Notes: generated from the letters alone by a model not told the origin. 64,000 bases of DNA from Lautropia sp. (GCA_030532895.1 JAUNKF010000003.1:124001-188000); one strand, 5' to 3'. Counted from the stretch's first letter, positions 26,033 through 35,877 are shown. Numbers and translations: made by a program.

Positions 26033-27789
26033 TCGTTGGTTACGCCTAAGACTTCTTCGATGGTCGTCAGACCTTGTTTCACTTTGATCAGGCCGGAGGT
26101 GCGGAGGTCGTTGACCCCTTCCCTTTTGGCCTGGGCTGCAATCTCCATGGCATTACCTGAGCCAAGGATGATTTTCTGAATCTCTTCCGAGATGGGCATG
26201 ACCTGATAGATGCCAACCCGGCCCTTGTAGCCGGAGCCATTGCAACGCTCGCAGCCCACGGCCTTGTAGGGCCGCCAGCTGCCGTCGAGGTCGTCTTCGG
26301 TGAAGCCGGCAGCCAGCAGGGCGTCGTCGTCCATGTCGACTTCGACCTTGCAGCTGCACAACCGTCGCGCAAGGCGCTGCGCCGTGATGAGGATGACGGA
26401 TGAGGCGATGTTGAAAGGCGCCACACCCATGTTCATCAGACGGGTGAGGGTGGTGGGGGCATCATTGGTGTGCAACGTGGACATCACCATGTGACCGGTT
26501 TGAGCGGCCTTGATGGCGATGTCGGCAGTTTCAAGATCCCGGATCTCACCAACCATGATGATGTCCGGATCCTGACGGAGGAAGGATTTCAGTGCTGCTG
26601 AAAACGTCAGGCCCGCCTTGTCGTTGACGTTCACCTGATTGATGCCGGGCAGATTGATTTCCGCCGGATCTTCAGCAGTAGCGATATTAACGCCAGGTTG
26701 GTTCAGAATATTCAAACATGTGTAAAGTGAGACAGTTTTGCCCGAACCGGTGGGGCCTGTTACCAACACCATACCGTAGGGACGCTGCACGGCGTTCAGC
26801 AATGCCTCTTTCTGATCCGGATCATAGCCCAGCGCATCGATGCCCAGTTTGGCCGAGGACGGATCGAGAATACGCATCACGATCTTCTCGCCAAATAGCG
26901 TCGGCAGTGTGGAAACCCGGAAATCGATGGCGCGGTTGTTGGAAATGACCAGTTTCATCCGGCCATCCTGCGGCACCCGTTTTTCTGAAATATCAAGTCT
27001 GGAAATGACTTTTATTCGTGAGGCGAGCTTGTCCTTGATCACCAACGGTGGTTGGGTCACTTCACGCAATTCGCCATCCACCCGGAAGCGGATGCGATAG
27101 AACTTTTCATAAGGCTCGAAATGGATGTCCGAGGCGCCGCCCTGAATGGCGTCCATCAGCACTTTTTGCAAAAAGCGCACGATCGGGGCGTCGTCCACAT
27201 CGGCATTGTCTTCAAGCGCGACGGCGCCTTCCGGAATGGCGCTTTCCTCTTCCAGCGTCTCGCCGATCAGCTCGGCCAGCTTGTCGGCCGTGCTTTGATC
27301 CATGTTCTGGATCAGCTTCATCAGCTTGTGGTGTTCGACCACGATCGGGTCGATCATGGCCTGCTGCTGGAACTTGACGCGCTCGATGGCCTGATGATCG
27401 GTGGGATCCGACAGCAGCACCGAGAGCCGGTTGCCGCGTTTGAGCAGCGGCACGATCCGCGTCTCGGCCAGCAGCTTGCGGTCGATCTGATCGAGCGGCA
27501 GGATGCTGAAGTCGAGCGTGGCCAGATCCATCATCGGCGTGCCGAAGGTGTCGGCCAGGAAGCGGGCTAGCTTCTGGGGGGCGATCAGCTTGCTGTTGAT
27601 CACCAGCTCATCGAGCAGATGGCCGCCTTCGGTGGCGCGAGCCTTCGCATGCAGCTCCTGTGCCTGCGCCTGCGTCAGCATCTGGTGCTGGATCAATACC
27701 CTGGCCAGACCGGGGAGCACGGATGCTTCACCCTTGTCGGTGCGGTCGGGTTTTTGAGGGGGCGGGTTGAGAGCGGACACGGAACTCAC
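26029..27789 (-). CDS. pilB: Type IV pilus extension ATPase
   Basis: PilB powers pilus assembly from the cytoplasmic face. The 586-residue protein has the N-terminal GspE-N domain (LPGLARVLIQHQMLTQAQA), Walker A VTGPTGSGKTVSLY, an Asp-box region with LRQDPDIIMVGEIRDLET, and the tetracysteine zinc site (CSCK and CERCNGSG) near the C-terminus, all typical of PilB. It is the first gene of the pilB-sORF-pilC-pilD run. Confidence 0.95.
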   Translation of the reverse strand: MSSVSALNPPPQKPDRTDKGEASVLPGLARVLIQHQMLTQAQAQELHAKARATEGGHLLDELVINSKLIAPQKLARFLADTFGTPMMDLATLDFSILPLDQIDRKLLAETRIVPLLKRGNRLSVLLSDPTDHQAIERVKFQQQAMIDPIVVEHHKLMKLIQNMDQSTADKLAELIGETLEEESAIPEGAVALEDNADVDDAPIVRFLQKVLMDAIQGGASDIHFEPYEKFYRIRFRVDGELREVTQPPLVIKDKLASRIKVISRLDISEKRVPQDGRMKLVISNNRAIDFRVSTLPTLFGEKIVMRILDPSSAKLGIDALGYDPDQKEALLNAVQRPYGMVLVTGPTGSGKTVSLYTCLNILNQPGVNIATAEDPAEINLPGINQVNVNDKAGLTFSAALKSFLRQDPDIIMVGEIRDLETADIAIKAAQTGHMVMSTLHTNDAPTTLTRLMNMGVAPFNIASSVILITAQRLARRLCSCKVEVDMDDDALLAAGFTEDDLDGSWRPYKAVGCERCNGSGYKGRVGIYQVMPISEEIQKIILGSGNAMEIAAQAKREGVNDLRTSGLIKVKQGLTTIEEVLGVTNE

Positions 27790-28014
27790 GGCCTTTGAGG
27801 AAACGGAGGGAAGGTGTTTCCGACAGTGTGCCGTGTGCCGTAGGGCGCCGCGCGGGGCGCTGGCCAGACGGCCAGTGTTCGTTTACGAACGGCGCCCGAT
27901 GTTTGTTTGGGTCGATATGGTGCGGCCGTTGGCGTGGGACGAGTTGCCTGATCGGCATCTGCTGGCCGGCCCCTGCTGGCTGGGCGCACGCAGCCGAAGG
28001 CGGTGGGGCGGCAA

Positions 28015-28035
28015 GCCCCTGCCTGTGGCAGGGGC
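28015..28035 (-). terminator. Strong hairpin after dyp gene
   Basis: GCCCCTGCC TGT GGCAGGGGC is a perfect 9-bp stem with a 3-base loop, 17 bases past the peroxidase stop. No run of T follows on the minus strand, so it may slow or protect RNA rather than act alone as a terminator. The rest of the 260-base gap to pilB shows no gene and should contain the pilB promoter. Confidence 0.55.
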
Positions 28036-28051
28036 GCGTGGGGATGGGGGG

Positions 28052-29008
28052 TTACTCGGCGTCGAGCAGTTCGTCCAGCAGCGAGGCAGCCGGAATGAAG
28101 AAGAGCGTGCCGGTGACGGCCCGGCTGAAGTCCAGCAGTCGGTCATAGTTGCCGGGCGGGTGGCCGATGAACATGTTCGACAGCATCCGCTCGGGAATGG
28201 CCGGGTTGCGGGCATAGCCGATGAAGAAGGTGCCGTATTCGTTCTTCGACGGGCTGCCGAAGGGCAGGTTGGCCCGCAGAATGGCCAGCTCGTTGCCGTC
28301 TTCGTCCTCGATCACGTTGAGCGTGATGTGGGCGTTGGCCGGCTTCACGTCGTCAGGCATCTCCTTGTCATCGTACTTGGTGCGGCCGATGACCTTTTCC
28401 TGCTCGCTGACCGGCAGCGCGTTCCAGGCGCTCATGTCGTGCAGGTATTTCTGCACGATCACATAACTGCCGCCGGCAAAGTGCGGGTCTTCGTCGCCCA
28501 CGATCGTGGCCTCGAATGCCTCCTGACCCTCCGGGTTCTCGGTGCCATCGACGAAACCCACCATCGAGCGGGCATCGAAGTAGCGAAAACCATGCACTTC
28601 GTCCACGGCCACGGCGCTGTCGCCCAGCGCCTGACTGATCTGCATGGCCAGTTCGAAACAGACATCGATTCGGGTGGCACGGATATGGAAAAGCAGGTCA
28701 CCCGGTGTGGAAGGGGCCTCGTGCTTGTCGCCCTTCATGGCCTTGAAGGGATGCAGATGGGCTGGCCGAGGCTGCTCGGGAAAGAGCCTGTCCCAGGCGT
28801 CTGAGCCGATGCCGATCACGCAGCTCAGGTCGGCGTCCTTGACGCGCAGGTTCAGACTGCGCAGCAGCGCCGGGATCTCGCCCAGGGCGGCACAGACCGC
28901 CTCGGGGGCATCGTGGTCGTTGGCGATGTTCATCACGATGAACATGGCGGCGCGGCCTGCGCCTTGTACGACGGGTTGCGGGGTGGCTTGAAGGGAGGAT
29001 TCGCTCAT
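28052..29008 (-). CDS. Dye-decolourising (Dyp-type) heme peroxidase
   Basis: The 318-residue protein is a Dyp peroxidase that uses peroxide through a heme. The family signature GXXDG appears as VGFVDGTENP near residue 150 and the heme-binding region as EDEDGNELAILRANLPFG. No Tat signal is visible, so it should act in the cytoplasm or be packed into an encapsulin; no encapsulin gene is in view. It is monocistronic. Confidence 0.92.
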   Translation of the reverse strand: MSESSLQATPQPVVQGAGRAAMFIVMNIANDHDAPEAVCAALGEIPALLRSLNLRVKDADLSCVIGIGSDAWDRLFPEQPRPAHLHPFKAMKGDKHEAPSTPGDLLFHIRATRIDVCFELAMQISQALGDSAVAVDEVHGFRYFDARSMVGFVDGTENPEGQEAFEATIVGDEDPHFAGGSYVIVQKYLHDMSAWNALPVSEQEKVIGRTKYDDKEMPDDVKPANAHITLNVIEDEDGNELAILRANLPFGSPSKNEYGTFFIGYARNPAIPERMLSNMFIGHPPGNYDRLLDFSRAVTGTLFFIPAASLLDELLDAE

Positions 29009-29039
29009 GAGGCAAAAGACCGTGAAAAGGATGTCAATC

Positions 29040-29575
29040 CCTTGATTGTAGTGAAGCCGAGCCAGGGGCTGGCCGAGTGGCTGATCGGGCCACCGTACTG
29101 GACGGGTGCCGACCTCGTGTCGGAGTTGGGTGCGGTTGCGTCTGTTTCGCGCAACAGCCGCGACAGGCTGGACTCGCTACCTGGATATACCCCTTCTTCT
29201 GCCAGTATTGGCACGATGCGCGCCGCTGGCAGATGGGCAAATCTTGGTTCATTGGCTACCTGAAGCAGCCGTTGACGCTCTTCGGTCGTCAGGGCATGGG
29301 CTGGCCTGGGGCGGACAGCCTTAGGGCGCTTGTCGCCGGTGATCAACCTGTCGCTGGATTGCCAACGCTGCAAGGAACGGATATTGATACCAGCCTCCTC
29401 GCAAGCCAGCTTCAGCCGTGCGCCTGTCTGGTGAGCATCAGCGACGTTCCGAGCCAGAACCTGATGATCTTCGAGACGGAGTATGCTGCCTTCCTCGTCA
29501 TCTCACCCCTCCATGGTGGATCCTATCGGGGCGACAATCACTCTGACACCGGGGGAATCCGGTGCCAGTGTCAAG
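29040..29575 (-). mobile_element. IS remnant (IS3-like transposase N-terminal part)
   Basis: The minus strand encodes LRLEDHQVLARNVADAHQTG, GARLKLACEEAGINIRSLQR and RFAHLPAARIVPILAEEGVY, which is the helix-turn-helix front of an IS3-group transposase. The catalytic DDE part is missing where the frame meets the dyp promoter side. Before it, TGACACTGGCACC near 29,561-29,573 looks like a terminal inverted repeat of the element. This relic borders the accessory iron region. Confidence 0.6.
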
Positions 29576-29620
29576 GGGGGCACCGGAGGCTTATGAGCTT
29601 TGAGCCGACTGGCACAGATG

Positions 29621-31846
29621 TTAGAAGTAAATCTTGACGCCTGTGCCAAGAGTGCGCGATAAGCCAGGAATTCCAGCAAAGACATTTTGACCAGAGGGGC
29701 TCCTGCCGTTCAGGAAGCTGGATGTGACGTATTCTTTGTTAAAGAGGTTTTCGACAAACATGTAAATCTGAAAACGACCCGTTTGCCAGCCGGCGCGCAG
29801 ATTCGTCAAGTCATATCCTGCCAGGCGGCGGGAGTTGGCGGGATCGATTTCCCGGGAGTCTGTATACTGGTACTCGATACGGCCAAAGGCTGATCCACTG
29901 ATTGTGGCGAGCATAAACGGATGTCTGTACTCTGCAAAGATTCCTGCCGTAAATTCTGGTGCATATGGGACATCGTTGCCAATAAGGCTGGTATTTTGAC
30001 CGCCGACCACTTTGGCATGCAATATTGAGAGGTTTGCTCCGAGGGAAAGATTTTTGGTGGCGTGCGCCTTGAATTCCAGTTCTGTGCCATAGGTTCGTGT
30101 GTCAGCATTCTGCGCACTCACGAGGCCAATGGAAGGGTTGTACGTGAAAAGTTGTTCGTTTTTATTGTTGTTGAGAAAGGCGGACACAGAGTACCTTATC
30201 CGATGATTGAGTAGTGTGCCGCGCAAGCCGGCCTCGTATGACCAGGTTGTGGCGCTCTTGTAGGGGGGTTGAGAAACTCCGGATGAAGCAGACTGGTTGT
30301 AATGGAGATATCCGCCGGTTTTCTTCCCTCGGGAAATCGTGATAAAGGCTGTCGCTTCTGAGGTGACGTCATAAGTCAAACCCGTGCGTCCGGTAAGAAA
30401 CGAATAGTTCAGACTCCCGCTCTCGTCAAAATGACTGTTAGCGCCGTTACGGCCGAGAAACAGTCCGTTGAATTTCTGACTCTCATATGTGCCGCGCAGT
30501 CCGGCTATATAGCGCAATTTTTCGGTGGCCGGAAGGGTGATGTCACCAAAAACACCGAGGTCCATTGTTTTTATCTTTCCCGTATAGGAGCCGTTGGCGA
30601 TCCGGAGGCTCGTGACATCAGTGGTGCTATCGAGGTTCGAGTAGAGGGCGCTTAGACCGGAAACCCAGCGCATGCCTTCTGCGGTTCCTCCGGAAAGACG
30701 AAATTCATGAGTGAGTTGCGTGTGCTTTTCGTTGATTTTTCGGGAGTTTACTCCAGGAGGCTGGGATAGGTAGGGTGAATTTCCGGTTTGGGCGCTGCCA
30801 AGGAAGCCGTCGATCAAGTCGGCTGTCATTCCAATGTCGTAATGCTGATATCCGGTGATCGACGTAAGTTGGGCGTGGTTCAGGAGTCGTTCGACCTTCA
30901 GGCCAACAGTTTCGTTTTCAATGGTTGAAGTCGGAACGGGGTTGAGTGAAGTACGTGGGAAGTATGGGTCATCCAGCAATAGACCTGTTGTCGGGCGTAA
31001 GTGGTCATGCCGGTAACTCCCAAACAGTGTAATTTTGGTGTCTTTGTCGGGTTCGATGAGAGCTTTACCTGAAAAAGTGCCAAGTGATTCCTCGCGAACA
31101 ACGCGATCGCGCCCAATAGCCTGCCCATGTGAATCAAAGAGATAATTTCTCAAGTCTCCGCCATGGTCGTGGATTTTTGCGGAGATACGAGCATGTATTT
31201 TGTCTGTAATCGATCCGGAAAGCATTGCGTTATATTCACGTCTTTGATTGGAGCTTAGCTCAGTGCCGACCTCGCTGGTTGGTGTGCGGGTTGGAACGTT
31301 CGTCTTGATGTTGACGACCCCCGCTTGTGCATTCAGGCCGAATAACACCCCCTGAGGGCCGCGTAGAACCTCGACTTGCGACACGTCCAAAAATCGCTGG
31401 TCAAATATGCGAGTTGGGACAGGGAGGTCATCGATGTAATAGATGACGGATGGGGAAATCAGTGCTGAAGACGAGCCAATGCCTCGGATATTAAGCAGGT
31501 TGGCGAATGGAATGCCGCTGTCGGAAAAGTTGAAATTTGGTACCCATCGAGCTAGTTCTTGAGTTTTCTGAATTCGCTTGTTTTCCAGGTCCATGTCCGT
31601 TTTTACGGTCACCGATAAGGGTGTCTTCTGTATGTCTTCTTTGATCTTGCGTGCTGTTACCGTAACCGGAGGAAGGACTGAGGCATCGCTTTCGTGAGGT
31701 GATCCCAATTTTTCTATCGCGAGTGGGTTTTTCTGATCGATGCTGTCCTGTGAGTAGGCCTGTCCAAAAGAGACGGATAGGAGGAGTGAAAAAACCGGAG
31801 GTTTAAGGCGGAGCCTTTTCACGGTCTCTATTGAAAACGATGACAT
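29621..31846 (-). CDS. TonB-dependent outer-membrane receptor
   Basis: This 741-residue receptor has a signal peptide (LKPPVFSLLLSVSFGQAYSQ), a TonB-box-like VTVTARK, a plug domain (QVEVLRGPQGVLFGLNAQAG near residue 160) and a long beta barrel ending LGTGVKIYF with the terminal Phe needed for outer-membrane insertion. It resembles siderophore or xenosiderophore receptors. The base composition is clearly AT-richer than the core genes. It faces away from the AraC regulator, and the pair is a typical ligand-induced receptor arrangement. Confidence 0.9.
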   Translation of the reverse strand: MSSFSIETVKRLRLKPPVFSLLLSVSFGQAYSQDSIDQKNPLAIEKLGSPHESDASVLPPVTVTARKIKEDIQKTPLSVTVKTDMDLENKRIQKTQELARWVPNFNFSDSGIPFANLLNIRGIGSSSALISPSVIYYIDDLPVPTRIFDQRFLDVSQVEVLRGPQGVLFGLNAQAGVVNIKTNVPTRTPTSEVGTELSSNQRREYNAMLSGSITDKIHARISAKIHDHGGDLRNYLFDSHGQAIGRDRVVREESLGTFSGKALIEPDKDTKITLFGSYRHDHLRPTTGLLLDDPYFPRTSLNPVPTSTIENETVGLKVERLLNHAQLTSITGYQHYDIGMTADLIDGFLGSAQTGNSPYLSQPPGVNSRKINEKHTQLTHEFRLSGGTAEGMRWVSGLSALYSNLDSTTDVTSLRIANGSYTGKIKTMDLGVFGDITLPATEKLRYIAGLRGTYESQKFNGLFLGRNGANSHFDESGSLNYSFLTGRTGLTYDVTSEATAFITISRGKKTGGYLHYNQSASSGVSQPPYKSATTWSYEAGLRGTLLNHRIRYSVSAFLNNNKNEQLFTYNPSIGLVSAQNADTRTYGTELEFKAHATKNLSLGANLSILHAKVVGGQNTSLIGNDVPYAPEFTAGIFAEYRHPFMLATISGSAFGRIEYQYTDSREIDPANSRRLAGYDLTNLRAGWQTGRFQIYMFVENLFNKEYVTSSFLNGRSPSGQNVFAGIPGLSRTLGTGVKIYF

Positions 31847-32200
31847 GGCGAATCCAGGTCTCTATCAAACGAGTCAAGGGGGCGCACGGGAATCAGCAAC
31901 CATGCGTATCATTTGTGACAGACAAAGCCTTTGCTGTGGTCATTGTTCCACCAGATCATGAAAGCAATCAGTTTCTCCGCATTCTGACGGCTAGACATGG
32001 CGATTTCCCTTGTCTTCAATCCGGTTGCGTGATGCTGAAAAAATGGCGGTCTGTACGGTTTGATTATCGCCATAGATGATAGGATCTCTGGATTGATTTC
32101 ATATGCAAGACGGAGGAATTTCTATGCAAACCCTTCAGGGTTCATATCTTTGTGTGGACTTTGGGTGTTCAAGGCATGATGCCGGCGCTGGCATTGAACT
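31847..32200. promoter_or_regulatory. Upstream region of the TonB receptor gene
   Basis: These bases hold the presumed promoter of the receptor. An 82-codon plus-strand frame (31,831-32,079) has no recognisable features. GATTATCGCCATAGATGATA near 32,061 is a weak Fur-like palindrome. I cannot define the promoter elements. Confidence 0.3.
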
Positions 32201-32336
32201 TAGCAGGCTGTTGAAATGCCTCGCCACTCATCACACGATCACGGCATGCGCGCTGTCAGTCATTGATTTCACGACATGACTTGACGAGCAACATCACGAT
32301 CAGTGGTTGAGCAGGCGGTATTTCAATAGCCTGCTA
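32201..32336. mobile_element. MITE-like element with 20-bp inverted ends
   Basis: TAGCAGGCTGTTGAAATGCC at 32,201 and GGTATTTCAATAGCCTGCTA at 32,317-32,336 are inverted copies matching at 18 of 20 positions. They enclose about 96 bases without a gene. The ends resemble terminal repeats of DDE insertion sequences (many begin with a GCAGGCTGTTGAAA-type sequence). The element lies just after the araC stop, so it could also act as a terminator. Confidence 0.6.
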
Positions 32337-32392
32337 GTGATGGCGTGAGACGGAGGAGGCCATAGGGAGAGCAGCTACCATCACTGGTGAGA

Positions 32393-33370
32393 CTACTGCT
32401 GCTTATTGCCGAAGATGGACTTCGGCGAGCGGCCGAAGTAGCGTGTGAATGCGACCGAGAAGTTGTTGGGATATTTGTAGCCGACTTGCCATGCGGCCTG
32501 CGCCACCTGTTTGCCGGCTTCAAGCAGCGTGTACGCCTTTCGCATGCGCAGATCAAGGAGTACGCCCATTGGCGTGTTGTTGTAGAGGTAGTGGAAACCC
32601 TTCTTCAGCTTGTGCGCGTTCATGCCGACAGCCGTAGCCAAGTATTCAACCGTCAGCGCCTGGTGCAACTGGTTGGTCAGAATGTCGCGAGCACGCTCAA
32701 TGCGCTCAATGTCATCAGTGGTCAGCGGGGTGCTCCCTGTCGGTTTGGCAGGGGCAAGCAGATTGAATTGTTCAGCCAGCAGGCTGAGCGCGTGGATATG
32801 CAGATCCAGGCGATGGTGGCAGTTTGGTTGCGCCATGATGCAAGGCTGCATGTAGCGTGTCAGCGCGGCGGCGTGCGCCATCGTCGCGCTGCTGCTGGTG
32901 TGGAACGACAAGCAATGCAGACCGGTGCCGCTCAGAATCTGAACCGCACGTTCCGGTCCCACATACTTGTTCAGCGCAGTCTCATTGACCACTAGGCGCA
33001 GTTGCGAGACGGGATCGTCTGCTTCGTAGTGCCTTGCCCCATGAATGGCTTGGAACGCTGTGATGGTGGTGTGGCCTGCCTTGAAAAGCAGGCTGGAAGT
33101 GTCGTCTCCTCGGTAACCAGACTTCCCGTGCAGGCCGATCGTGACCACCATCACGCGCCCGGCGTGGGGCCCATTGCTTTCTTCGACCAGTGGTCGAGTG
33201 GGATGGTAGTGCAGGCGGCCCAGCAAGAATCCTTGTTCCAGCTCCATGCACTCGGTATAGCAATTGCCAAGATCGTCGGGCAATTGCAGACGCACTCGAC
33301 CGTCGTCGAGGGCGCAGCATAACCGAGGCTGATCCGTCGTCAGACGGCAGCAGCATTTGCGTGTGCTCAT
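32393..33370 (-). CDS. AraC-family regulator, PchR type
   Basis: The C-terminal third has the two AraC helix-turn-helix motifs (LTVEYLATAVGMNAHKLKKG and VAQAAWQVGYKYPNNFSVAF, then FGRSPKSIFG). The N-terminal part, like PchR, would sense a ferric siderophore bound by the neighbouring receptor. The start is set at 33,370, MSTRKCCCRL, because GGGAGGAACG precedes it; the longer frame to 33,406 is unsupported. It is transcribed away from the biosynthetic or catabolic operon and toward the receptor gene, so it probably controls both. Confidence 0.88.
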   Translation of the reverse strand: MSTRKCCCRLTTDQPRLCCALDDGRVRLQLPDDLGNCYTECMELEQGFLLGRLHYHPTRPLVEESNGPHAGRVMVVTIGLHGKSGYRGDDTSSLLFKAGHTTITAFQAIHGARHYEADDPVSQLRLVVNETALNKYVGPERAVQILSGTGLHCLSFHTSSSATMAHAAALTRYMQPCIMAQPNCHHRLDLHIHALSLLAEQFNLLAPAKPTGSTPLTTDDIERIERARDILTNQLHQALTVEYLATAVGMNAHKLKKGFHYLYNNTPMGVLLDLRMRKAYTLLEAGKQVAQAAWQVGYKYPNNFSVAFTRYFGRSPKSIFGNKQQ

Positions 33371-33426
33371 CGTTCCTCCCGTGTCAAGCGTTCTGCATAC
33401 GAACAACTCCGTCTCGCATATTAATT

Positions 33427-33445
33427 AATAAAAATTCTTCTCATT
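33427..33445. promoter_or_regulatory. Candidate Fur box
   Basis: AATAAAAATTCTTCTCATT matches 16 of 19 positions of a symmetric Fur site written AATGAGAATTATTCTCATT. It lies between the divergent araC-type gene and the methyltransferase operon, in a conspicuously AT-rich 60-base stretch. It would repress both when iron is plentiful. Confidence 0.5.
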
Positions 33446-33514
33446 AAGTATATATCATCAATTCTAGGTTTGAGAATTTGTTATGTCCAAGTCATGGTTA
33501 TCGAAGGAGAAGAC

Positions 33515-34591
33515 GTGGTGTGTCAATCGTTGAAAGCGGTCGCTTCACCTGCGCATCTGACCGAGCCGCATGCGCTGCAATCTTGCTGGGATCTTCAGTT
33601 GTCCGGGGTGGGAGCAGATGCCTTGCGGGTGGCTTTGGAGTGTGACCTGTTCGCTCACCTGGGGCAGTTCGTCAGCGCGGACAAGATTGCTGAAGAGCTG
33701 GTCTTGGATCACGCCAACACAGGCTATTTGCTGGAGATCCTGTGGAGCATGAATCTGTTGGAGTGCGAGGGCGGCGCTCAGCGATGTTACCGCAATCTAC
33801 CCGTCGCTGCCCACTACCTTAGCACCGATTCCGATCATTACTGCGGGGATGCACTCTTGTTCCGTCATCACATCCTGCGGCAGTTCGGTATGCAGTTGGA
33901 GGGTCTGGTACGGAAGGGAAGCGGCATGACGTCTGGCCCGGATGCAGACACCATTCAGCAAGGATGGGCAATGGCTGCGCGCTCGCAGATTGAGCAGGAA
34001 CAGCGCGCCGTCACGGCGGAAGTGGCGTGCAAGCTGTTCACCGAGCTACCGGAGTTTCCGCACGCGAAGCGGCTGCTGGATCTGGGTGGTGGCCCTGGTC
34101 TGGTTGCTATCGCCCTGGCGCAGTCGCAGCCGGCGTTGACAGGGACTGTCTTCGAATACGACGCAGTAGCGGCGACTGCCGCCGAGCGTATTGCTGAGGC
34201 CGGGTTGTCGCATCGCTTGCAGGCGGTCGGCGGCGACTTGAACAAGGATGATTTTGGCGCCGACTACGACCTGATCTGGTGTTCGTCTGTTCTGCATTTC
34301 GTGCAGGACATTCCGGCGGTGCTCGATCGGTTGTATCAGGCCATGAGGCCAGGAGGTGTTTTGGTGTGTTGTCACGCGGAAGTGCATGCGACAGCGCCGC
34401 AGGCCAGGCGCATCTTGCAATATTACCTGAGCCTGCGGATGCAGGGCAGACATGTTCTGCCTGAAGGGGAGCTGGCGCACAGTCTGTCGCGTGCCGGATT
34501 TGTCGATGTTAAGCAGTGGGATGACGTGCGCTTTCCTGTTACCCCGGTTACTGCATTGGTCGCACATAAAGCGCGTGGAGAGTCACGATGA
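33515..34591 (+). CDS. SAM-dependent O-methyltransferase
   Basis: The protein resembles acetylserotonin/polyketide O-methyltransferases. An N-terminal dimerisation helical domain (GADALRVALECDLFAHLG) is followed by the SAM-binding motif LLDLGGGPGLVAIALAQ near residue 205 and YDLIWCSSVLHFVQD. GTG 33,515 is chosen because AAGGAGA sits 4 bases before it; ATG 33,494 has no such site. It opens a tight operon and overlaps the next gene by ATGA (34,588-34,591). It may methylate a hydroxyl on the small molecule handled by the cluster. Confidence 0.85.
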   Translation: MVCQSLKAVASPAHLTEPHALQSCWDLQLSGVGADALRVALECDLFAHLGQFVSADKIAEELVLDHANTGYLLEILWSMNLLECEGGAQRCYRNLPVAAHYLSTDSDHYCGDALLFRHHILRQFGMQLEGLVRKGSGMTSGPDADTIQQGWAMAARSQIEQEQRAVTAEVACKLFTELPEFPHAKRLLDLGGGPGLVAIALAQSQPALTGTVFEYDAVAATAAERIAEAGLSHRLQAVGGDLNKDDFGADYDLIWCSSVLHFVQDIPAVLDRLYQAMRPGGVLVCCHAEVHATAPQARRILQYYLSLRMQGRHVLPEGELAHSLSRAGFVDVKQWDDVRFPVTPVTALVAHKARGESR

Positions 34592-35823
34592 CGAGAACGC
34601 GGTTGTGGGGGCTGCAACTCCTGTTTGGATGGATGAACTTGGTGTTGGCGGTTCCGAGCATCTATCTGATGTTGGGCATGCCGTTGGTGATGCGTCAGCA
34701 CGGCTGGACGGGTACGGAGATCGGTCTGTTCCAGTTGGCAGCGTTGCCGGCCATCTTCAAGTTCATCCTGGCGATACCGGTGCAGCGTGTGCGATTCGGT
34801 GGCGGGCACTTCGTGCATTGGCTATGGCTGCTGGGCGTGCTGTTGCTCGCTCTGTATGTCGGAATTGGCCGGCAGAGCCTGATCGAACATCGTCTGCCTC
34901 TGTTTGCGCTGACTTTTGCCATCAGCATTGCTTCCACCTGGATGGACATTCCCCTGAACGCGTTGGCCGTGCAGTGGCTGCCGCGTACAGAGCAGCTACG
35001 GGCGGGCAGCATTCGATCGGCGGCACTGTTTGTCGGGGCGCTCGTCGGTGGCGGCGCCATGTTGATCGTGCAAGCACGTTGGGGCTGGCAAGCACCGTTT
35101 GTGATGATGGCAGTGGGATTGCTGATTGGTTGTCTGCCGTTCGCGGCGCTGCGAGAGAAGGCCGCCCTCCAGACAACTACCGAGTCAGGTGCGCAACCGG
35201 GTTTTGTTGCCGATTGGGCGAGCTTCTTTGAGCAACCGGGAGCCAAGCAGTGGATATGGCTCCTGTTGACCAGCTTTCCGTTCATTGGCGCGGTCTGGCT
35301 CTACCTCAAGCCCTTGATGCTTGACCAGGGCATGCCTTTTGAGCAAGTGGCGTGGACGGTGGGCATCGCGGGCGGCATCACTGGAGCTCTGTTCAGCCTG
35401 ATCGGTGGGCGCTTGATGCGGGTACTGGGCGTTGCTCGGGCGATTCCGGCCTATCTCCTTGTGGCGTTATGTGCGCTGGTACTTCTCACCGTCGCCGTAT
35501 GGGCGCAGTTGGGGCCTATCTGGTTGACCGCCAGTGCTCTGGTCGTGGCGGCAAGTATGGGCGTGGTATCGGCCTTGATGTTCGGCCTGACCATGTTCTT
35601 TACCCGTCGGCAGTGCAACGCCTCGGACTACGGGCTGCAATCGACCCTCTTCACGGTGGCGCGTATGGCGGTACCTGTGGGGGCGGGCATGATCTTGGAT
35701 CGATTTGGCCACGCTGGCATGTTGACTGGATTGAGCGTTGGTGTGCTGTGCGCGTTCCTGCTGGCCTGGCGGGTGCGGCAGAGTGTTGGTACCACCGCGG
35801 AGGCAATGCTGACCGCGGACTAG
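34588..35823 (+). CDS. MFS transporter, RhtX/FptX-like
   Basis: The 411-residue protein has 12 predicted hydrophobic segments and no signal. It resembles RhtX/FptX, inner-membrane importers of siderophores such as rhizobactin and pyochelin. Next to a TonB receptor and a PchR-type regulator, import of a ferric complex from the periplasm is the natural reading. Start ATGA overlaps the methyltransferase stop. Confidence 0.8.
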   Translation: MTRTRLWGLQLLFGWMNLVLAVPSIYLMLGMPLVMRQHGWTGTEIGLFQLAALPAIFKFILAIPVQRVRFGGGHFVHWLWLLGVLLLALYVGIGRQSLIEHRLPLFALTFAISIASTWMDIPLNALAVQWLPRTEQLRAGSIRSAALFVGALVGGGAMLIVQARWGWQAPFVMMAVGLLIGCLPFAALREKAALQTTTESGAQPGFVADWASFFEQPGAKQWIWLLLTSFPFIGAVWLYLKPLMLDQGMPFEQVAWTVGIAGGITGALFSLIGGRLMRVLGVARAIPAYLLVALCALVLLTVAVWAQLGPIWLTASALVVAASMGVVSALMFGLTMFFTRRQCNASDYGLQSTLFTVARMAVPVGAGMILDRFGHAGMLTGLSVGVLCAFLLAWRVRQSVGTTAEAMLTAD

Positions 35824-35877
35824 CCACCGCGTACGAAGCGGTGTCGAGCAGGTAAAAAACAGGAGGAGAGTTTCGTG

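Noticed and set aside
27767-28804. 345-codon plus-strand open frame
   Set aside because: It is antisense to the Dyp peroxidase, and the peroxidase signature is on the minus strand.
31831-32079. 82-codon plus-strand ORF upstream of the TonB receptor
   Set aside because: It overlaps the receptor start and has no ribosome site or recognisable features. It is probably chance.
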